Of a DNA stretch of 64,000 bases, positions 43,501-54,999 are shown piece by piece. Position numbers and translations under genes: made by a program. The notes beneath the pieces were generated by a model. It ran no database searches, had not been told where the DNA came from, and was given only the letters and a program-made list of their open reading frames with translations. This DNA is from Marasmius tenuissimus (lineage: Eukaryota > Basidiomycota > Agaricomycetes > Agaricales > Marasmiaceae), in NCBI GenBank assembly GCA_029532415.1, contig JAQOTA010000071.1, positions 1,240,001 to 1,304,000 on the forward strand. Reading direction: 5' to 3'. The first letter of the stretch is position 1; every line of letters begins with the position of its first letter.

Positions 43501-46001
43501 ATGACAGAGGTGTTGCATCGAGTACCGATTCCAGAACTCTCTCAGCTCTCCCGGCTGATAGACAGCAAGCCAGAATGCCTCGGAACCGGCGACAACGACC
43601 TCAAGGATGCAGCACTTCAAGCTGCTAAGTTCATATTCGACTTATGTACGTCCACGCAATCGCTATACGAAAAAACCTTCCTCAATTGGCGTGTTTCCTC
43701 TAGCCGTGCAATCTGAAGGGAATGCCAGGAATCATTTGGAAGGGTTTTTGAACTCGATCCAGCCCTCGCAAGCACCACAGACGCGGTCACAAACGCGAAA
43801 ACGGAAACGGAGTCCTAGTCCTCCACCTCCAACCATCAAATTCGAGCCAACGCCGCTTACATCTCTCTTTGTCGATGGAATGGCAGAGGATCAAGTGTGG
43901 TCGCAGTTAGATCTCAAAGCGAAGAACGTGTGCACTGTGCTTGATTTCATACTGGAGTCGGAGCAACCAGATAGTGAGGACGAGGACGGTCCTGGAATTG
44001 GCGACGACGAGGACGAAGACGATGATGAGGAGCTGGATGAAGAGACGGAAGCGAGGCTAATGGACGCGATAGAGCGAGCACAAAGCGGGGAAGACGTGGA
44101 TTTTGCTGCGTTAGGCTTAGAGGATGCTCTAGACAAGTTTATGGGAAATCAGGCATCCGACGACGAAGTTGAGAGTGAGGAAAATGAAGATGTAGAGGGG
44201 AGTGAAGAAGAAGAGGTAGCTCTAAGGGACTCTCCGTCCTCAGACGAGGACGAGGAGGATGACCAGGCAGACGGACCTACCTCTATGTTGGACATGGTAT
44301 CCCAATCACGGCGTACTCCAGGAAAGAAGACAAAGTCAAGATCTGCAGCACACGAGGAACTCGATGACGGCTTCTTCGATTTGAATTCGTTCAATGCAGA
44401 AACAGAACGTGCGGAAGCCAAAAAGTCTTCTGCCGGCCGGCTGAGAGACGAGGACGACGATAGCTCTGATGATGAGGGATCGATTGATCTGTTCGCGCCA
44501 GTTGAGGATACTGAGGCATTTGACGAGGAGGATTTGGAGCAGGATGGCGGCAGTGGGTCTCATTCGCCTTGACATTGATTCACATGAACTGATATTTGTC
44601 GCCAGATCTATTCTATAATGACTTCTTCAAGGCTCCCAGAGGGAAGAAAACAGCCAAAGCACCCGAACTACCCAAGAAGGCTGGTTCCGTCCGATTCCAC
44701 GACGAAGTACGCGTGAAGAAGATTAAACCTACGGGAAGGAGTCGTCCCACGGCATCATTGTACACGGGCGACGACGACGAAGATGAGGATGCAGAATTCT
44801 CTTTTGGCGATTTGGGGACAGGAGAAACAGAAGAAGATGGATTCGGAGAGTTTGATGAGGACGAGGAAGATGAAGGGGAAGTTTTGAACGACGAGGACGA
44901 TTCGGAGGACGAGGATGCTGAAGAGGAAGATGATGAGAACCCTCGCGACACGATTGAGAGACTAAAGGATGATCTTTTCGCGGAAGAGGAATCCGATCAG
45001 CAACACGGTGATTTTTCCTTTTGTCTTCGTTTAGAATGCGGATACTCACGACGCGTAGACTTGTCAACACATGAGAAGCGAATGGCAGCACTCAAGGAAC
45101 AGATATCTGAGCTCGAGGCTGAAAACGTCGGGGAGAAGGACTGGCAGTTGATGGGAGAGGCTGATTCTCGATCGCGCCCTCAAAACTCCCTGTTGGAGGA
45201 AGATCTCGAGTTTGAACGCGTTCAGAAACCAGTTCCGGTGATAACTGAAGAGGTCGTACACAGCTTGGAGGAACGAATAAAGGCTCGCATACGCGAAGGT
45301 CGCTTCGATGACGTTGTTAGGATTCGGCCACTCGAAGACAAACCTTTCCTTCCCTCTCGCCTCTTCGAGCTCAACGATAGCAAGTCAAAGGAGTCTCTAT
45401 CTCAGATATACGAGAACGAGTACGTTGCCACCCAGACTGGTGGCATTGCGGGAGAGGATCGCGATGGGAAACTCAAGAAGGAGCACGACGAGATAGAAAA
45501 TCTCTGGGAAGGAATTTGTCACAAACTAGACGCTTTGTGCAATGCTCATTTCGCACCCAAACAAGTACGTCCATCACTTTGTTGCAAGATAGATCTGGTT
45601 TTGACATCTTTGATAGCCCAAGGCGACAATATCTTCTATTTCCAATGTTTCTACCGCAACATTGGAATCTGCTCTACCAACTACTCAATCTGTCTCGACG
45701 ATGCTTGCGCCAGAGGAGGTGTTTAGCTCCCGCTGCGTCTGATCTGCGAGCGCGTAGTGAGATGACGCCGGCAGAGAAACAAGCTTTACGTGGTAAGCAA
45801 CGGAAAGCTCGGAAGAAGAGCCGAGATCTTTTGGATAAGAATGTCGACAAGTACGCGAAGTCGAAGAAGGGTGGGAGCGTGAAGAAACAGAAGGAGGAGG
45901 CTCTGAAAAGTGTCGTGAAAGCTGGGAAGGGCGTCACGGTGGTCGGTAAGAAGTCTAAGGAGTTCGAGAAAGGGAAAGGAAGGAAAAAGGGGACAACATG
46001 A
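43501..46001 (+). CDS. MPP10: U3 snoRNP protein Mpp10 (one apparent frame break)
   Basis: Nucleolar component of the small-subunit processome, partnering Imp3/Imp4 in 18S rRNA maturation. Start MTEVLHRVPIPELSQL at 43501. The first intron (about 43644-43704) joins FIFDL to SVQSEGNARNHLEGF. Highly acidic stretches (DEDEDDDEELDEETE) precede the conserved DLFYNDFFKAPRG and the C-terminal core FERVQKPVPVITEEV, ARIREGRFDDVVRI and LSQIYENEYV, then the basic tail KQRKARKKSRDLLDKN ending KGRKKGTT. After MLAPEEVF the frame hits a stop, while the conserved continuation APAASDLRARSEMTPAEKQ lies one base away. A single extra A in TTTAGCTCC near 45725 would explain it. As MPP10 is essential, this is either a sequence error or a damaged allele. 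Confidence 0.85.
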
Positions 46002-46462
46002 ATCATGTGATATGTACGTTTGCATACGCTAGTGCCCACCTGCACGAGTATCACTATTCCCGATGGCATGGATATTCAGGACACCCCAGGACTTCCTGTG
46101 GCATAAGGACAGGGCGCTGTACATACCGCGGTCCTTCTGAAATTATTGTGTCCCTTCAAGGGTTTACACTTTCATATAGCATCAGGGAATGACCAGCGTC
46201 CCACGGGTAGCATCATTCGTTCATTCGTTCAGTCACAGTGAGCTAAAAACGGCCACAACGGCCAAAAGTCGGACTCAATTGTACATTGACAAGCAGTGAC
46301 ACAGCCTGTCAGACGTTGATGCCGGGCGTCCTGCAGCTGTTCCCGAAACCTGCTAAAACCTGTGCTCCCAACTTGAACCAGTACCACCATCCTCTCAAAG
46401 AAATTTTGACCCACAGCTTATTCCTCATCTTCAGCCTCATACTTTCCGTATAAACTCGCAAA
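46002..46462. other. Intergenic between MPP10 and the metacaspase
   Basis: About 460 bp: MPP10 3' flank and the metacaspase promoter. A direct CATTCGTT repeat lies near 46212-46226. No gene seen. Confidence 0.4.
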
Positions 46463-49087
46463 ATGTGGAATAACAACTCGACTCCACCCCCGTGAGTTCT
46501 GGACACACTCTATCTTTATGCTTGGCAAGGTTATTTATCGATAGCTACCCCATCGGTTAGGTTCCCAACGTAAGCGCGATTCAGTGTTTAAGTAGTTTTC
46601 CAGCCATGAACCCACCCACAGTGCTAACAGAGGGTACCAACCTGGATATGCCCCGTCTTATGGACCGCCACCAGGCGCACCACCACAGGGGTATGCTTAT
46701 CGCTGAACTTCACTTCCTGCAGTACTCAATCAGACTTTAGATATGGGGCCCCTCCTGGACCTCCTCCTTCTGGGTAAGTAATGCTATTTCGATGCTCACA
46801 ATGTTCACTCATTCATGTTTTGGAATAGGTGAGTATAGGGCAGCTCGAAAAAACACGAACGCGAACTCAAAAAGACTTCTAGATATGGACCTCCCCCGGG
46901 CCCACCTCCATCCAGGTCCGTCACTACATACACTTTTAGTTCTATGTCGATTCTGATCTACAGTTATCATAGTTACGGACCACCTCAAGGACCCCCTCCC
47001 CATGTATCCAGAAGTTCATACCCCGGACAACAGTACCATGCGAGTCAAGGAGGATACCCAGGACAGTGCGTTATATCTTCATCTAATTTACACCAACTTT
47101 CTGATTTCTTGATTATAGACAGTACGCAAACCAGCAATATGCCAGTCAATTTCACCCTGGTGCGTCGGAGCGAACATTCATGAAAACCTCATCTAATCTT
47201 AGTGACAGGTGGCCCTCCACCCAGGCCACCTCCACAGGCGCAGCACTACGGACCTCACTATGAAGGCCCACAGCACGAAGATCGTCAGCCTTACTTCCAA
47301 TATTCACAGTGCAATGGGAAGAAGAAGGCACTTTGCGTATGTTGTCGATCCCGTGGCTACCTGTCAACTGATTTGACCATCACTATTAGATTGGGATCAA
47401 CTATATCGGTAGGAACGGAGAACTCAGCGGTTGCATCAACGACGCGCGCAACGTGGCTCGTTTCCTATGCAGTGAGCAACAAATGTCACTACAGTGAAGT
47501 ATGCATCGCTTACTCTGTCTATGAAGCGCACTTTGGGTACAAACAGGATGATATTGTGATGCTCACCGACGACGCTTCCAACCCTCGTCAGACTCCGACT
47601 GTTCAGAACATCGTCAGCCGAAACTCGATCGCTCCTAAGGTGCTCAACTAATCCTGTCGTTAGATTCAAGCAATGCAATGGTTGGTTGCTGGAGCCTCTC
47701 CAAACGATTCCTTGTTCTTCCACTGTGAGTGTGATTGATGATTTCGAGAAACATCTGACGAGATGAGAACCCTGCGACAGACTCGGGACACGGCGGACAG
47801 ACAAAGGATCTCGATGGAGACGAGGACGATGGTTACGACGAAGGTAAGGGTGACGCTGGAAGCAACCGTTGCGCTTGACTGACTGCTTCAACTACAGTTA
47901 TCTACCCTGTAAAGGCCCTCGTTTGGCTCGATCGTACCTTTTCGACTGACAGGGTTTGACAGCTTGATCACGAAGAAAATGGACATATTGTCGACGATGT
48001 ACGAGCTCTTCACCGCCCATACGACCCCCTGCCTCGTGTGCTCATACTCCCAACTAGCTCATTCACGATATACTGGTCAAGCCTCTCCCGGCGGGCTGTA
48101 GGCTCACAGCCATCTTCGACGTGCGTATATCTCTCATGCATAAGCGCTCCTGCTGACTTCGGCATACCAGTCTTGCCACTCTGGATCGGCTCTCGGTGAG
48201 TGTTCCTCCATGATGGCTCCACACTACCGCTGACTCGCATTACGCTTCGATCCAGACCTGCCCTATATTGTACGTTTCATAAGTATGAGCGCGTCCCTTC
48301 GCTTACCCCCACCTCCGCTAGTATTCCACCGAAGGGAAGATTAAGGAGCCCAATCTTGCCGCAGAAGCTGGCCAGGGTCTGCTATCGGCAGCTACCTCTT
48401 ACGCTCGTGGCGATATGAGTGGTGTATTTTCCTCAGCGAAAGGTCTCTTCAAGGCTGCCACGGGTCAATCACAAAAGGCTCAAAAGAAAGCCCGCGAAAC
48501 TAAGACTAGCCCTGCCGATTGTGTAAGTTTGATATCATGACAGTCTGAATCGACGTCCTCATGGGTTCTCAGATATCTTGGAGTGGTTGCAAAGACTCCC
48601 AGACTAGTGCTGATACTGTTGAGGCTGGCACCGCAACTGGTGCCATGAGTTACGTGAGTGATTTTATCTGACAAAAACGTTTCCATTCGCTGAAGTAGTT
48701 TTTCTCTCCGCAGGCATTCATGACCACCCTATGTAAGGATGATGGCCTCATTGATTCGAGACCCTCGCTCACTTTTTTCGTAGCGGCGAACCCTCAGCAA
48801 AGCTACATGGAGCTGCTCAACAACATTCGGTATGCTTACGCTCCCCTCGATGAGAAAGAGGGCAAAGCGCTGACGAGTCTCACAGAGATATCCTCCGCTC
48901 CAAGTACAGTCAGAAGCCACAGGTACGTCCCAATACTCCGATCCAATTTGGTATGAGGAATCGACTGATGTCTCGTAGCTGTCGGCCTCGCACCCCATGG
49001 TGAGTATCTTCTAAAGCCTAAAGCTTGAAGGATAGGTACATTTGCTAACTGATGGTACAGGACACCAACCTTATGTTCATTTGCTAA
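46463..49087 (+). CDS. Metacaspase (type I, Pro-rich prodomain)
   Basis: Caspase-fold Cys protease cleaving after Arg/Lys, calcium-dependent in the family, linked to fungal ageing, proteostasis and cell death. Start [10 protein letters not shown] at 46463. The prodomain [10 protein letters not shown] is encoded by repeated 33-nt exons (46741-46773 and 46883-46915, then the start of 46973-). The p20 block starts [19 protein letters not shown]. The catalytic His lies in FHYSGHGG, split by an intron near 47728. The catalytic Cys lies in SCHSGSAL, in a 25-nt exon (48171-48195) followed by a 14-nt exon (48256-48269). The p10-like part has [25 protein letters not shown] and YSQKPQLSASHPM, ending DTNLMFIC with TAA at 49085. 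All expected catalytic residues are present. It lies 2.7 kb from MLKL-like copy C. Confidence 0.9.
46741..46915 (+). repeat. Duplicated 33-nt exons encoding [10 protein letters not shown]
   Basis: Two exons of exactly 33 nt (11 codons, same phase), each with its own introns, encode [11 protein letters not shown] and [11 protein letters not shown]. The next exon (from 46973) starts [10 protein letters not shown], a third partial copy. This is exon-level duplication. Confidence 0.8.
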
Positions 49088-50599
49088 GTGGTGGGAACTT
49101 GTTGTACGATAGTACAGATTTCGAACTTTTGGAGTTTTTGTGATACCTGTAAACTATATGGCGAGCGTCGCGTTATCGACACTCAATACAAGTCGCTACC
49201 GGTGACCTCTCGTGAACTCCCAGATTCTAATAATGATGGGAAAGCGTAACGGGTGCCTGGCACCTCATTTCGGAGGTGGGGTTTTATAGGTGGTTTTTAC
49301 ACGAAGCAGCAAGCTCCTTCCTTTGTGGCGTATGTGCGCAAGAAAAAAACGTAATGTTATACCCACTAGGCGCATGTTTATATGTGTCGATTCTGACAGT
49401 GAAATGGATGGATCGTACTCAACGAATTTCGAAAACTCAAAAGTCAGTCAGTCGACGCTCTGACGTCTCCCGAAGGAGCCGACGTCGACTGACGAGTACC
49501 CGACTAGTTTCCGACATTTTGCTCCTCGTGTAATGTGTATCGCCCCAGGGCTTGACAGTCAAGGTTCTTGCGGCCAACGATTCCCAGGAGCTTCGACGCT
49601 AATGAGAGTCAGATAGTATCACTAATCGTCAACCCATTCGCCTCGAGCATGGGACAACGTCAGCAGGTCTGTTGCACCCTTTGCCCACACGACTGTGTGA
49701 GACTACTTTCTTTCCTTCCTACCACGGTACCGCCAAACTTTCCTGCATCTCTCGTATCCTCAAGGCACTTCAACACCCGGACTCTCGAAGGAACCCGGTA
49801 GATGATGAGGTTTTTGAGTAGCGATATACGATTTGGATCACGGCGATAGGTGTCTTCTGTTCTATCCTTTGATGTTCAACCGTTCAACAATCATAGCTAG
49901 CTACGACTAGTCCAACAAATTCTACGCCGCTTCCGAAGATATATCATGTACGAATCATGTATCTAGTGAAAGTCCATTCTCCCAAGTACTACGTCCTCAC
50001 TTGGTTCGGGGTTTATCATACTCACAGTATTGCCCAAGGCGGGAAGCAGCTCGCAACTCGCGAATGGAAGAAGGACCATCCGGACAACCCAGAGACATTC
50101 TCCTGGACGGCGAACGAAAGCTGAGGTCGACAAGAGTCCCGAGTATCTCCGAGTCGTAAGCTTTTTAGTTCTTCGTCTCTTGATCCATTCGGAAAATGAT
50201 TGCCTGGAATTTAGAAATTTGATGAACGTGCCAAGCTGGCGTCCGCTGCTATGAACGTAGGTCTTATCTATCGACTCTTGCTAGTCTGTTCGTAAAGACG
50301 TGCGGGAAGACTTCGCTCAGCGTAGGACGACTCAGGCGGAGGAGTGCAGGGGCGGAATGGGGGGAGGTCAGGATAGCAAGGGAACCCCGAACAAGGTGGA
50401 CAGCGGGGCAGTAACGAGTGGTAGTGGTGGAGCGGGGGCGGGGCAGTAACAGGTGGTGGGCTCTCGTGGGTACAGACGTCCAGGGCGTAGTAGTGCATCG
50501 CAATTCTATCCAACCGCCAGCACACCACTTCATCTCCAATCTGACCGACTTCTCATCGGATTGCATTAGATAGCACTAATACAAGGGGAAACTGCCAAC
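49088..50599. other. Gene-poor, partly duplicated segment
   Basis: No supported gene. Bases 49985-50560 match 56690-57300 at moderate identity (shared blocks include TCACTTGGTTCGG/TCACCTGGTTCGG and CTATCGACTCTTGCT), so this is one half of a segmental duplication. It may derive from an unrecognised broken gene. Confidence 0.5.
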
Positions 50600-51190
50600 G
50601 TTGCCTTTCTGACGAGCCTTTGCCAGAAGTTCCTTCGTCAATCTCCGTCAGAAAACGTCGGATAGCATCGACCAACCGTTTGCTAGAATCGTACCCCTTC
50701 TATCGTGCAGCCACAAGTTTGGAGCCAAATGAACCCTCGCAAACCAGTCCTCACATCGAGCGCTTTTCTGATAGCCTCTGCATCGTCCGTTCGCTTCGTT
50801 TCTCTGCATCTCCGCGGCTGTCACTTCATTGTCGCCACTCAGGTAAAATTGGTAGTTTCCAGGATTCATGGGGAACATACGCATGGTCATTACCGCTCTC
50901 TGCGTTCGTTATTGGAGCCTGTCTCGTGTAACCATGAGGGTAAGCCGCCCATACGAGCTTGAAAGCAGTGGACTTCATGCCCTACGAACCAATGATGCTT
51001 GGTGGCTGGATGGGTGACTTGCGTCTCTGAATCTCTGCTATCGGTAAAGACATGTTTCCATTTGTCTTGACCAAGATTAAAGCAAAGTCATCCACAGGTT
51101 TTGGATTCAGCTGGGGCCCTTGCGTGTGGCTCATTGTTGTTGTACCTCTGAGTGTTTGTGGAATGGGTTTCTCCATCGCTGCTTCCTCCG
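50600..51190 (+). pseudogene. MFS sugar-transporter pseudogene (C-terminal half)
   Basis: Plus-strand translation in mixed frames gives RKPVLTSSAFLIAS, SFQDSWGTYAWSLP, FGFSWGPCVWLIVV and VCGMGFSIAASSEKW. These align in order with [37 protein letters not shown] and GLSIAASSN of the transporter at 34425-37306. Frame changes, missing residues and no N-terminal half show it is dead. Confidence 0.75.
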
Positions 51191-51752
51191 AGAAGTGGGT
51201 ACGCCTGGTGTGAAGAGCCCGTCAATGCGTCGCGATCCGCATAAATCTCGATGGCGAGCAACTCTATCTCGGGAGTCAAAGGTCGGTCAATGCGTTGATT
51301 AAAGCGAATTCCAATCTTTTCAGTTTATGGAAAGTTTATTCCCCCATGATCACGAATCTCCGATGGTATAACACAGCCTGCAACTCAGACTGGCGTGAAC
51401 ATCAATTTTGCGCAGGAGACTCGGAGCTTGAAATATATGATGCCCGCTACTACCTGGCGAGTTTCCAAACATATTTGGGCTCGGACTAGTTGAAATTGAA
51501 TCAGATTTCGCATGTTTGGCGTCAAAATACTCACCAGAAAGTACTCAAGGCGATATATCTTTGACTCCACATTCTGTAACGCGAATAAGCCCCAACCAAT
51601 TAATATGTAAAGTGTGTCAGGATTGGTGTGTTTGCCTCACCATTGGTATGCATGATCGACGGACACCTGCGTGTAGGTTCGCGTTCATATTCCACAAAAT
51701 CGTTTGTCCCCGTTAGCTAGAAACGGTGGACACTTAGACTACTGTTATAAGT
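51191..51752. other. Upstream region of MLKL-like copy C
   Basis: No gene seen. AT-rich toward 51800, holding the copy C promoter. Confidence 0.4.
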
Positions 51753-51760
51753 ATATAAAG
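51753..51760 (+). promoter_or_regulatory. TATA box of MLKL-like copy C
   Basis: TATATAAA about 50 bp before the ATG at 51807. Copy D has TTATAAAG at 54913-54920, about 80 bp before its ATG. Both copies then share the leader ACTCACCTTTC[AG]CAATG. Confidence 0.55.
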
Positions 51761-51806
51761 TGATATTTGTTCTGGTGCTTCATTATCACACCACTCACCT
51801 TTCACA

Positions 51807-52738
51807 ATGGGGTTCCTCTCCTCGAGCACAAAATCCAAGAATCAGTCCGAAGGAGCGGCTGAACATACAGCAAACGATGACCTCACTGCTATATCCGGAG
51901 TATCCGGCCTAGTTTTGGGACTTTGCAAGACGTTGCGCGTTTGGCCCCCGCACCATACCTATCCGATATTTCGTCTGTTGCGTTGAGGATACTGGAGGCC
52001 GTGAAAGTACGTTGGCAGGCATTTTGAACTGCAGAGACTAACCTTCAAGCTCTAGACATTCAGAGGAAACAAACGGGGCTTCGAAAAATTGGGTGCGGAT
52101 ACCTGCAAACTTGTATACGCTGTAGTCGCCAATTGTCTTCGACTCGCGGAAAACAACGAGGCCTTGTCCGCTGACTTGGAGGGGAACCTCGAGGAGCTTT
52201 TAAGGTACAGTTTCCGTGGTCTACTGTTGCTTGAACTACGACAAATGGTCACATCTTTAGTTTCCTCAAACAAGTCCAAGGCTATATTGATAAACAGTTG
52301 CGCCGAAGTCGCATCTGGCGACTTTTGACGCACAGGTCGGAATCTAAAGCAGTTCGGGAATATAGAGACGACCTCAAGCACCGTCTACATTCATTCGGGG
52401 TTCCGTATCAATTCTTTTCAGTCCTGAATTCTGCACTTACGAGACTCACCAAGTAGCTTCAATCGGATATCACCATTCACGAATTGGCGACGAAGATCGA
52501 GAAACAACAGGGGACGAACCGTGTTCGAGACGCTAGCGGTCAACCTGTTGAAGATCAGCCATATGCCAAACGTGAGGGGACCAACTTCCATACCACTTTG
52601 TCCGGTTTCAACTCCGGGTGGTTCTCTGGAAACTTCCGGGTCGACAACGTCACTGGTGACCAGTACAACCGCAGTGATGAAAGTCATTCCTTCACGACCA
52701 GGAGCTTCAACAACGGAGCTACTAAGTATTTGGAGTAG
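51807..52738 (+). pseudogene. MLKL/HeLo-like protein, copy C (one-base deletion in exon 1)
   Basis: Same exon plan as copy B. Exon 1 starts MGFLSSSTKSKNQSEGAA, but after SGLVLG a one-base deletion (about 51917-51919, TTGGGACTTTG where relatives have an extra base before ACTTTG) throws the frame, ending a few codons later. Bases beyond the deletion still encode TLQDVARLAPAPYLSDISSVALRILEAV in the old frame. Later exons (GADTCKLVYAVVANCLRL; FLKQVQGYIDKQLRRSRIW; DITIHELATKIEKQQ) and the complete tail (FNSGWFSGNFRVDNVTGDQYN..SFTTRSFNNGA) are open, so the break looks recent. Its 3' end faces the FunK1 kinase 175 bp away. Confidence 0.8.
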
Positions 52739-52912
52739 ACCACGATTCCGGTGAGAGTGACTCAGACACTCTCTGAGCCTGTATACAATCCTTTCTTGCA
52801 GAACTTTGTTCCATGTAGAGGTCGCTGGGATCGGGCGTGGTGGATCTATTTATTATTTGATCTCCTAGTCGACTGGTCGACGTACTTAGAAGTAGAACGA
52901 CTCACTTATTGC

Positions 52913-53800
52913 TCATAATTTGTATCTATCTCCATAGTAATCCTCGTAATTGAAGTGTGTGAGCATCGAGGAAGTTGAAAGACAACGAAGGTAGACCCGC
53001 CCGACTCGGCCCAACCCTTGGTAAACTCCTACCACTGGGACGGGGGGTCTAACCTGATCATATGTCGGCGCGACCTCGCAGCGATTGGAAAGATAAGAGA
53101 GGAAGTGAAGAAGCAGACCACGCTTGGCATGGGCACTGCCGATGATTTCCTTTCGTCTTACAGACTCCCATACCGCGTCGTAAGTGAGCCAGTCGTCTTT
53201 CGGTTTGAGCCTGCCTTCCTGCATCGTGGGTTTCCTGTCCTCGTCGAGCTCTCGTACTTCCCACACACGAATCCCACGGCCAAAAATGCGGCCAGAACGA
53301 TGTGTCCACAAGCCCTTGACCATCCGGTACCAGGTGGACTTTCCTTCCTCTCCGACAACTTCGTAGTCGTAGACCCACTTCTTCACGTCATCCTGGACGC
53401 ACTCTATGGTCAGCAGAGTCTGCCATAATAATAATGGTGGTTGGAAGTTAGAAGTCAGAGAGAAACATCTCAACACAATGTAAATTGTACTTTTATACGC
53501 ACCTCGACGCGTTCATTGGTGGTGGTTGATTGAGAACCATCTGGTCCAAACGGAGATAATGAACACGCGGCAAATATCCCACCCACGGCATATGCCGGTA
53601 ACCTGATGCTACAGCTGAGCTTGATTAGAAAAACCACCAACAACGAACGCGTTCGAGGTCTGCCAGAGAGGGAACTGTAACCCTTGCCTCTTGTGCAGAA
53701 CACAAATTGTAGGTCCAAGTGGGCACTTGCCTATTACACAGTTTACGTCTGAGTCGGCCGGATTCATATATGTCTCGCCTTCAACTTTGTCATCCCCACT
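52913..53800 (-). CDS. FunK1-type fungal protein kinase, fragment
   Basis: The main ORF runs 53476-52913 with YRMVKGLWTHRSGRIFGRGIRVWEVRELDEDRK, the N-lobe signature of basidiomycete FunK1 kinases (RxxFGRGTRVWxVxxL), then a region about KDDWLTYDAVWESVRRKEI. Upstream pieces (RLPAYAVGGIFAACSLS, to ~53800) look like a preceding exon. I see no catalytic loop (HRD) or DFG in the window, so only an N-terminal portion is retained; it is probably truncated. It is convergent with MLKL-like copy C. Decayed 3'-end relatives follow copies D (about 55930-56035) and E (about 59391-59560). Confidence 0.6.
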
Positions 53801-54999
53801 GCTCAGCAAGTAACTACAACCCTCGTCGACGTCTTCCGCGCTTCCTGGCCCATATTGACGATGTCTACTCTATCCGATTCGACACCTCTACGCACCCGGG
53901 TTTTTTGCTCACCTTCATCCTATCGAAAATTCAGACAAACAAGCTATCGGTTTCGGTGTGTCAGACCTAAGAACCGGTGAGCGAAGTAGTCGCGACGGCC
54001 ACCTATGGCCACGTCAACTACCCTCGTTTGATGAGTGGAGATTGCGGGCCTGCGGCGGTGGAAGGGATATCTTCTTCACATTGAGAACAGCCTGTGAAGG
54101 CATCTTCATGATGTTTCTCCGTTCTGACTTCATAAGGAAATCGACATTCGATGTGATGGTGACAATAGCTGAGTCGGATTGGGGTGGCTGTCTGATGTCG
54201 GGCCCCATCGTGCATCATGCATCATGTCCCAGCAGGCGCTGGAAGGCCCAGGTCCCAGGGTATGTGAGGCTTGTCTTATCGCGCTCGAACCCTGATCCAA
54301 AATAAGAGAATATGGTCTGGTAATTCTCCGTGTTCAGTGGCTCGGCGGGTAATAGGATCCTGTGCGAAGTTGTGAACGCGTCCGACACGCACCCGGCGGT
54401 TGCACCCCGGTATTACTACTAATTGCCGGTCCGAAGGTACTGACAATGTTAGTAACCGAAACCCCCTTTAAAAATTTTAGCGCCTAGCGCCCAATAAACC
54501 CGCTTTGACGCTGTTAACATTCTCGACGTTCAACGCTGGGTGGGACCAAAGAGGCCAGAGCCTCATGGGCGGCTTCTCACCAGGCTCCTTGAGGCAAGTT
54601 ACACAGAAAATACAATGTTGACTCCGAGAGGACTGGACACATGATGATTTATTTGAAGGAAATGAATGAAAATGACTGTCCATGATTGTGCCTCTCTCAC
54701 CGTGTCGCCATAATTCCGCACTATACACGGCTTCCAAGAGGCCAAATGAATGATACACTACATCGTATTGAAAAGGCGTATCTTGCTCGGCACAACGCAG
54801 ATCTCGCGAAGTTCTACGTAGAATCCAAAGGGTGGTATCATCATCTGATAACTTCAAGTGCTGGTCGGCAAAGGAAGGGCCAGGGTGGAATTGCGAAAGG
54901 GGCATCGAGACCTTATAAAGGCGACGATGGGAGTCATAGAATGATAGAAGGTAACACCATCCTCCTGGCACTATATTGCCAAACCACTCACCTTTCGCA
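53801..54999. other. Unassigned stretch upstream of copy D
   Basis: Several ORFs (53958-54305 plus, 54686-55003 plus, 54477-55169 minus) without recognisable domains. The last part carries the TATA-like TTATAAAG (54913-54920) and the ACTCACCTTTCGCA leader of copy D. Confidence 0.4.

Noticed and set aside
43891..44951. Minus-strand Ser-rich ORFs
   Set aside because: They are reverse-complement shadows of the acidic Asp/Glu tracts of MPP10.
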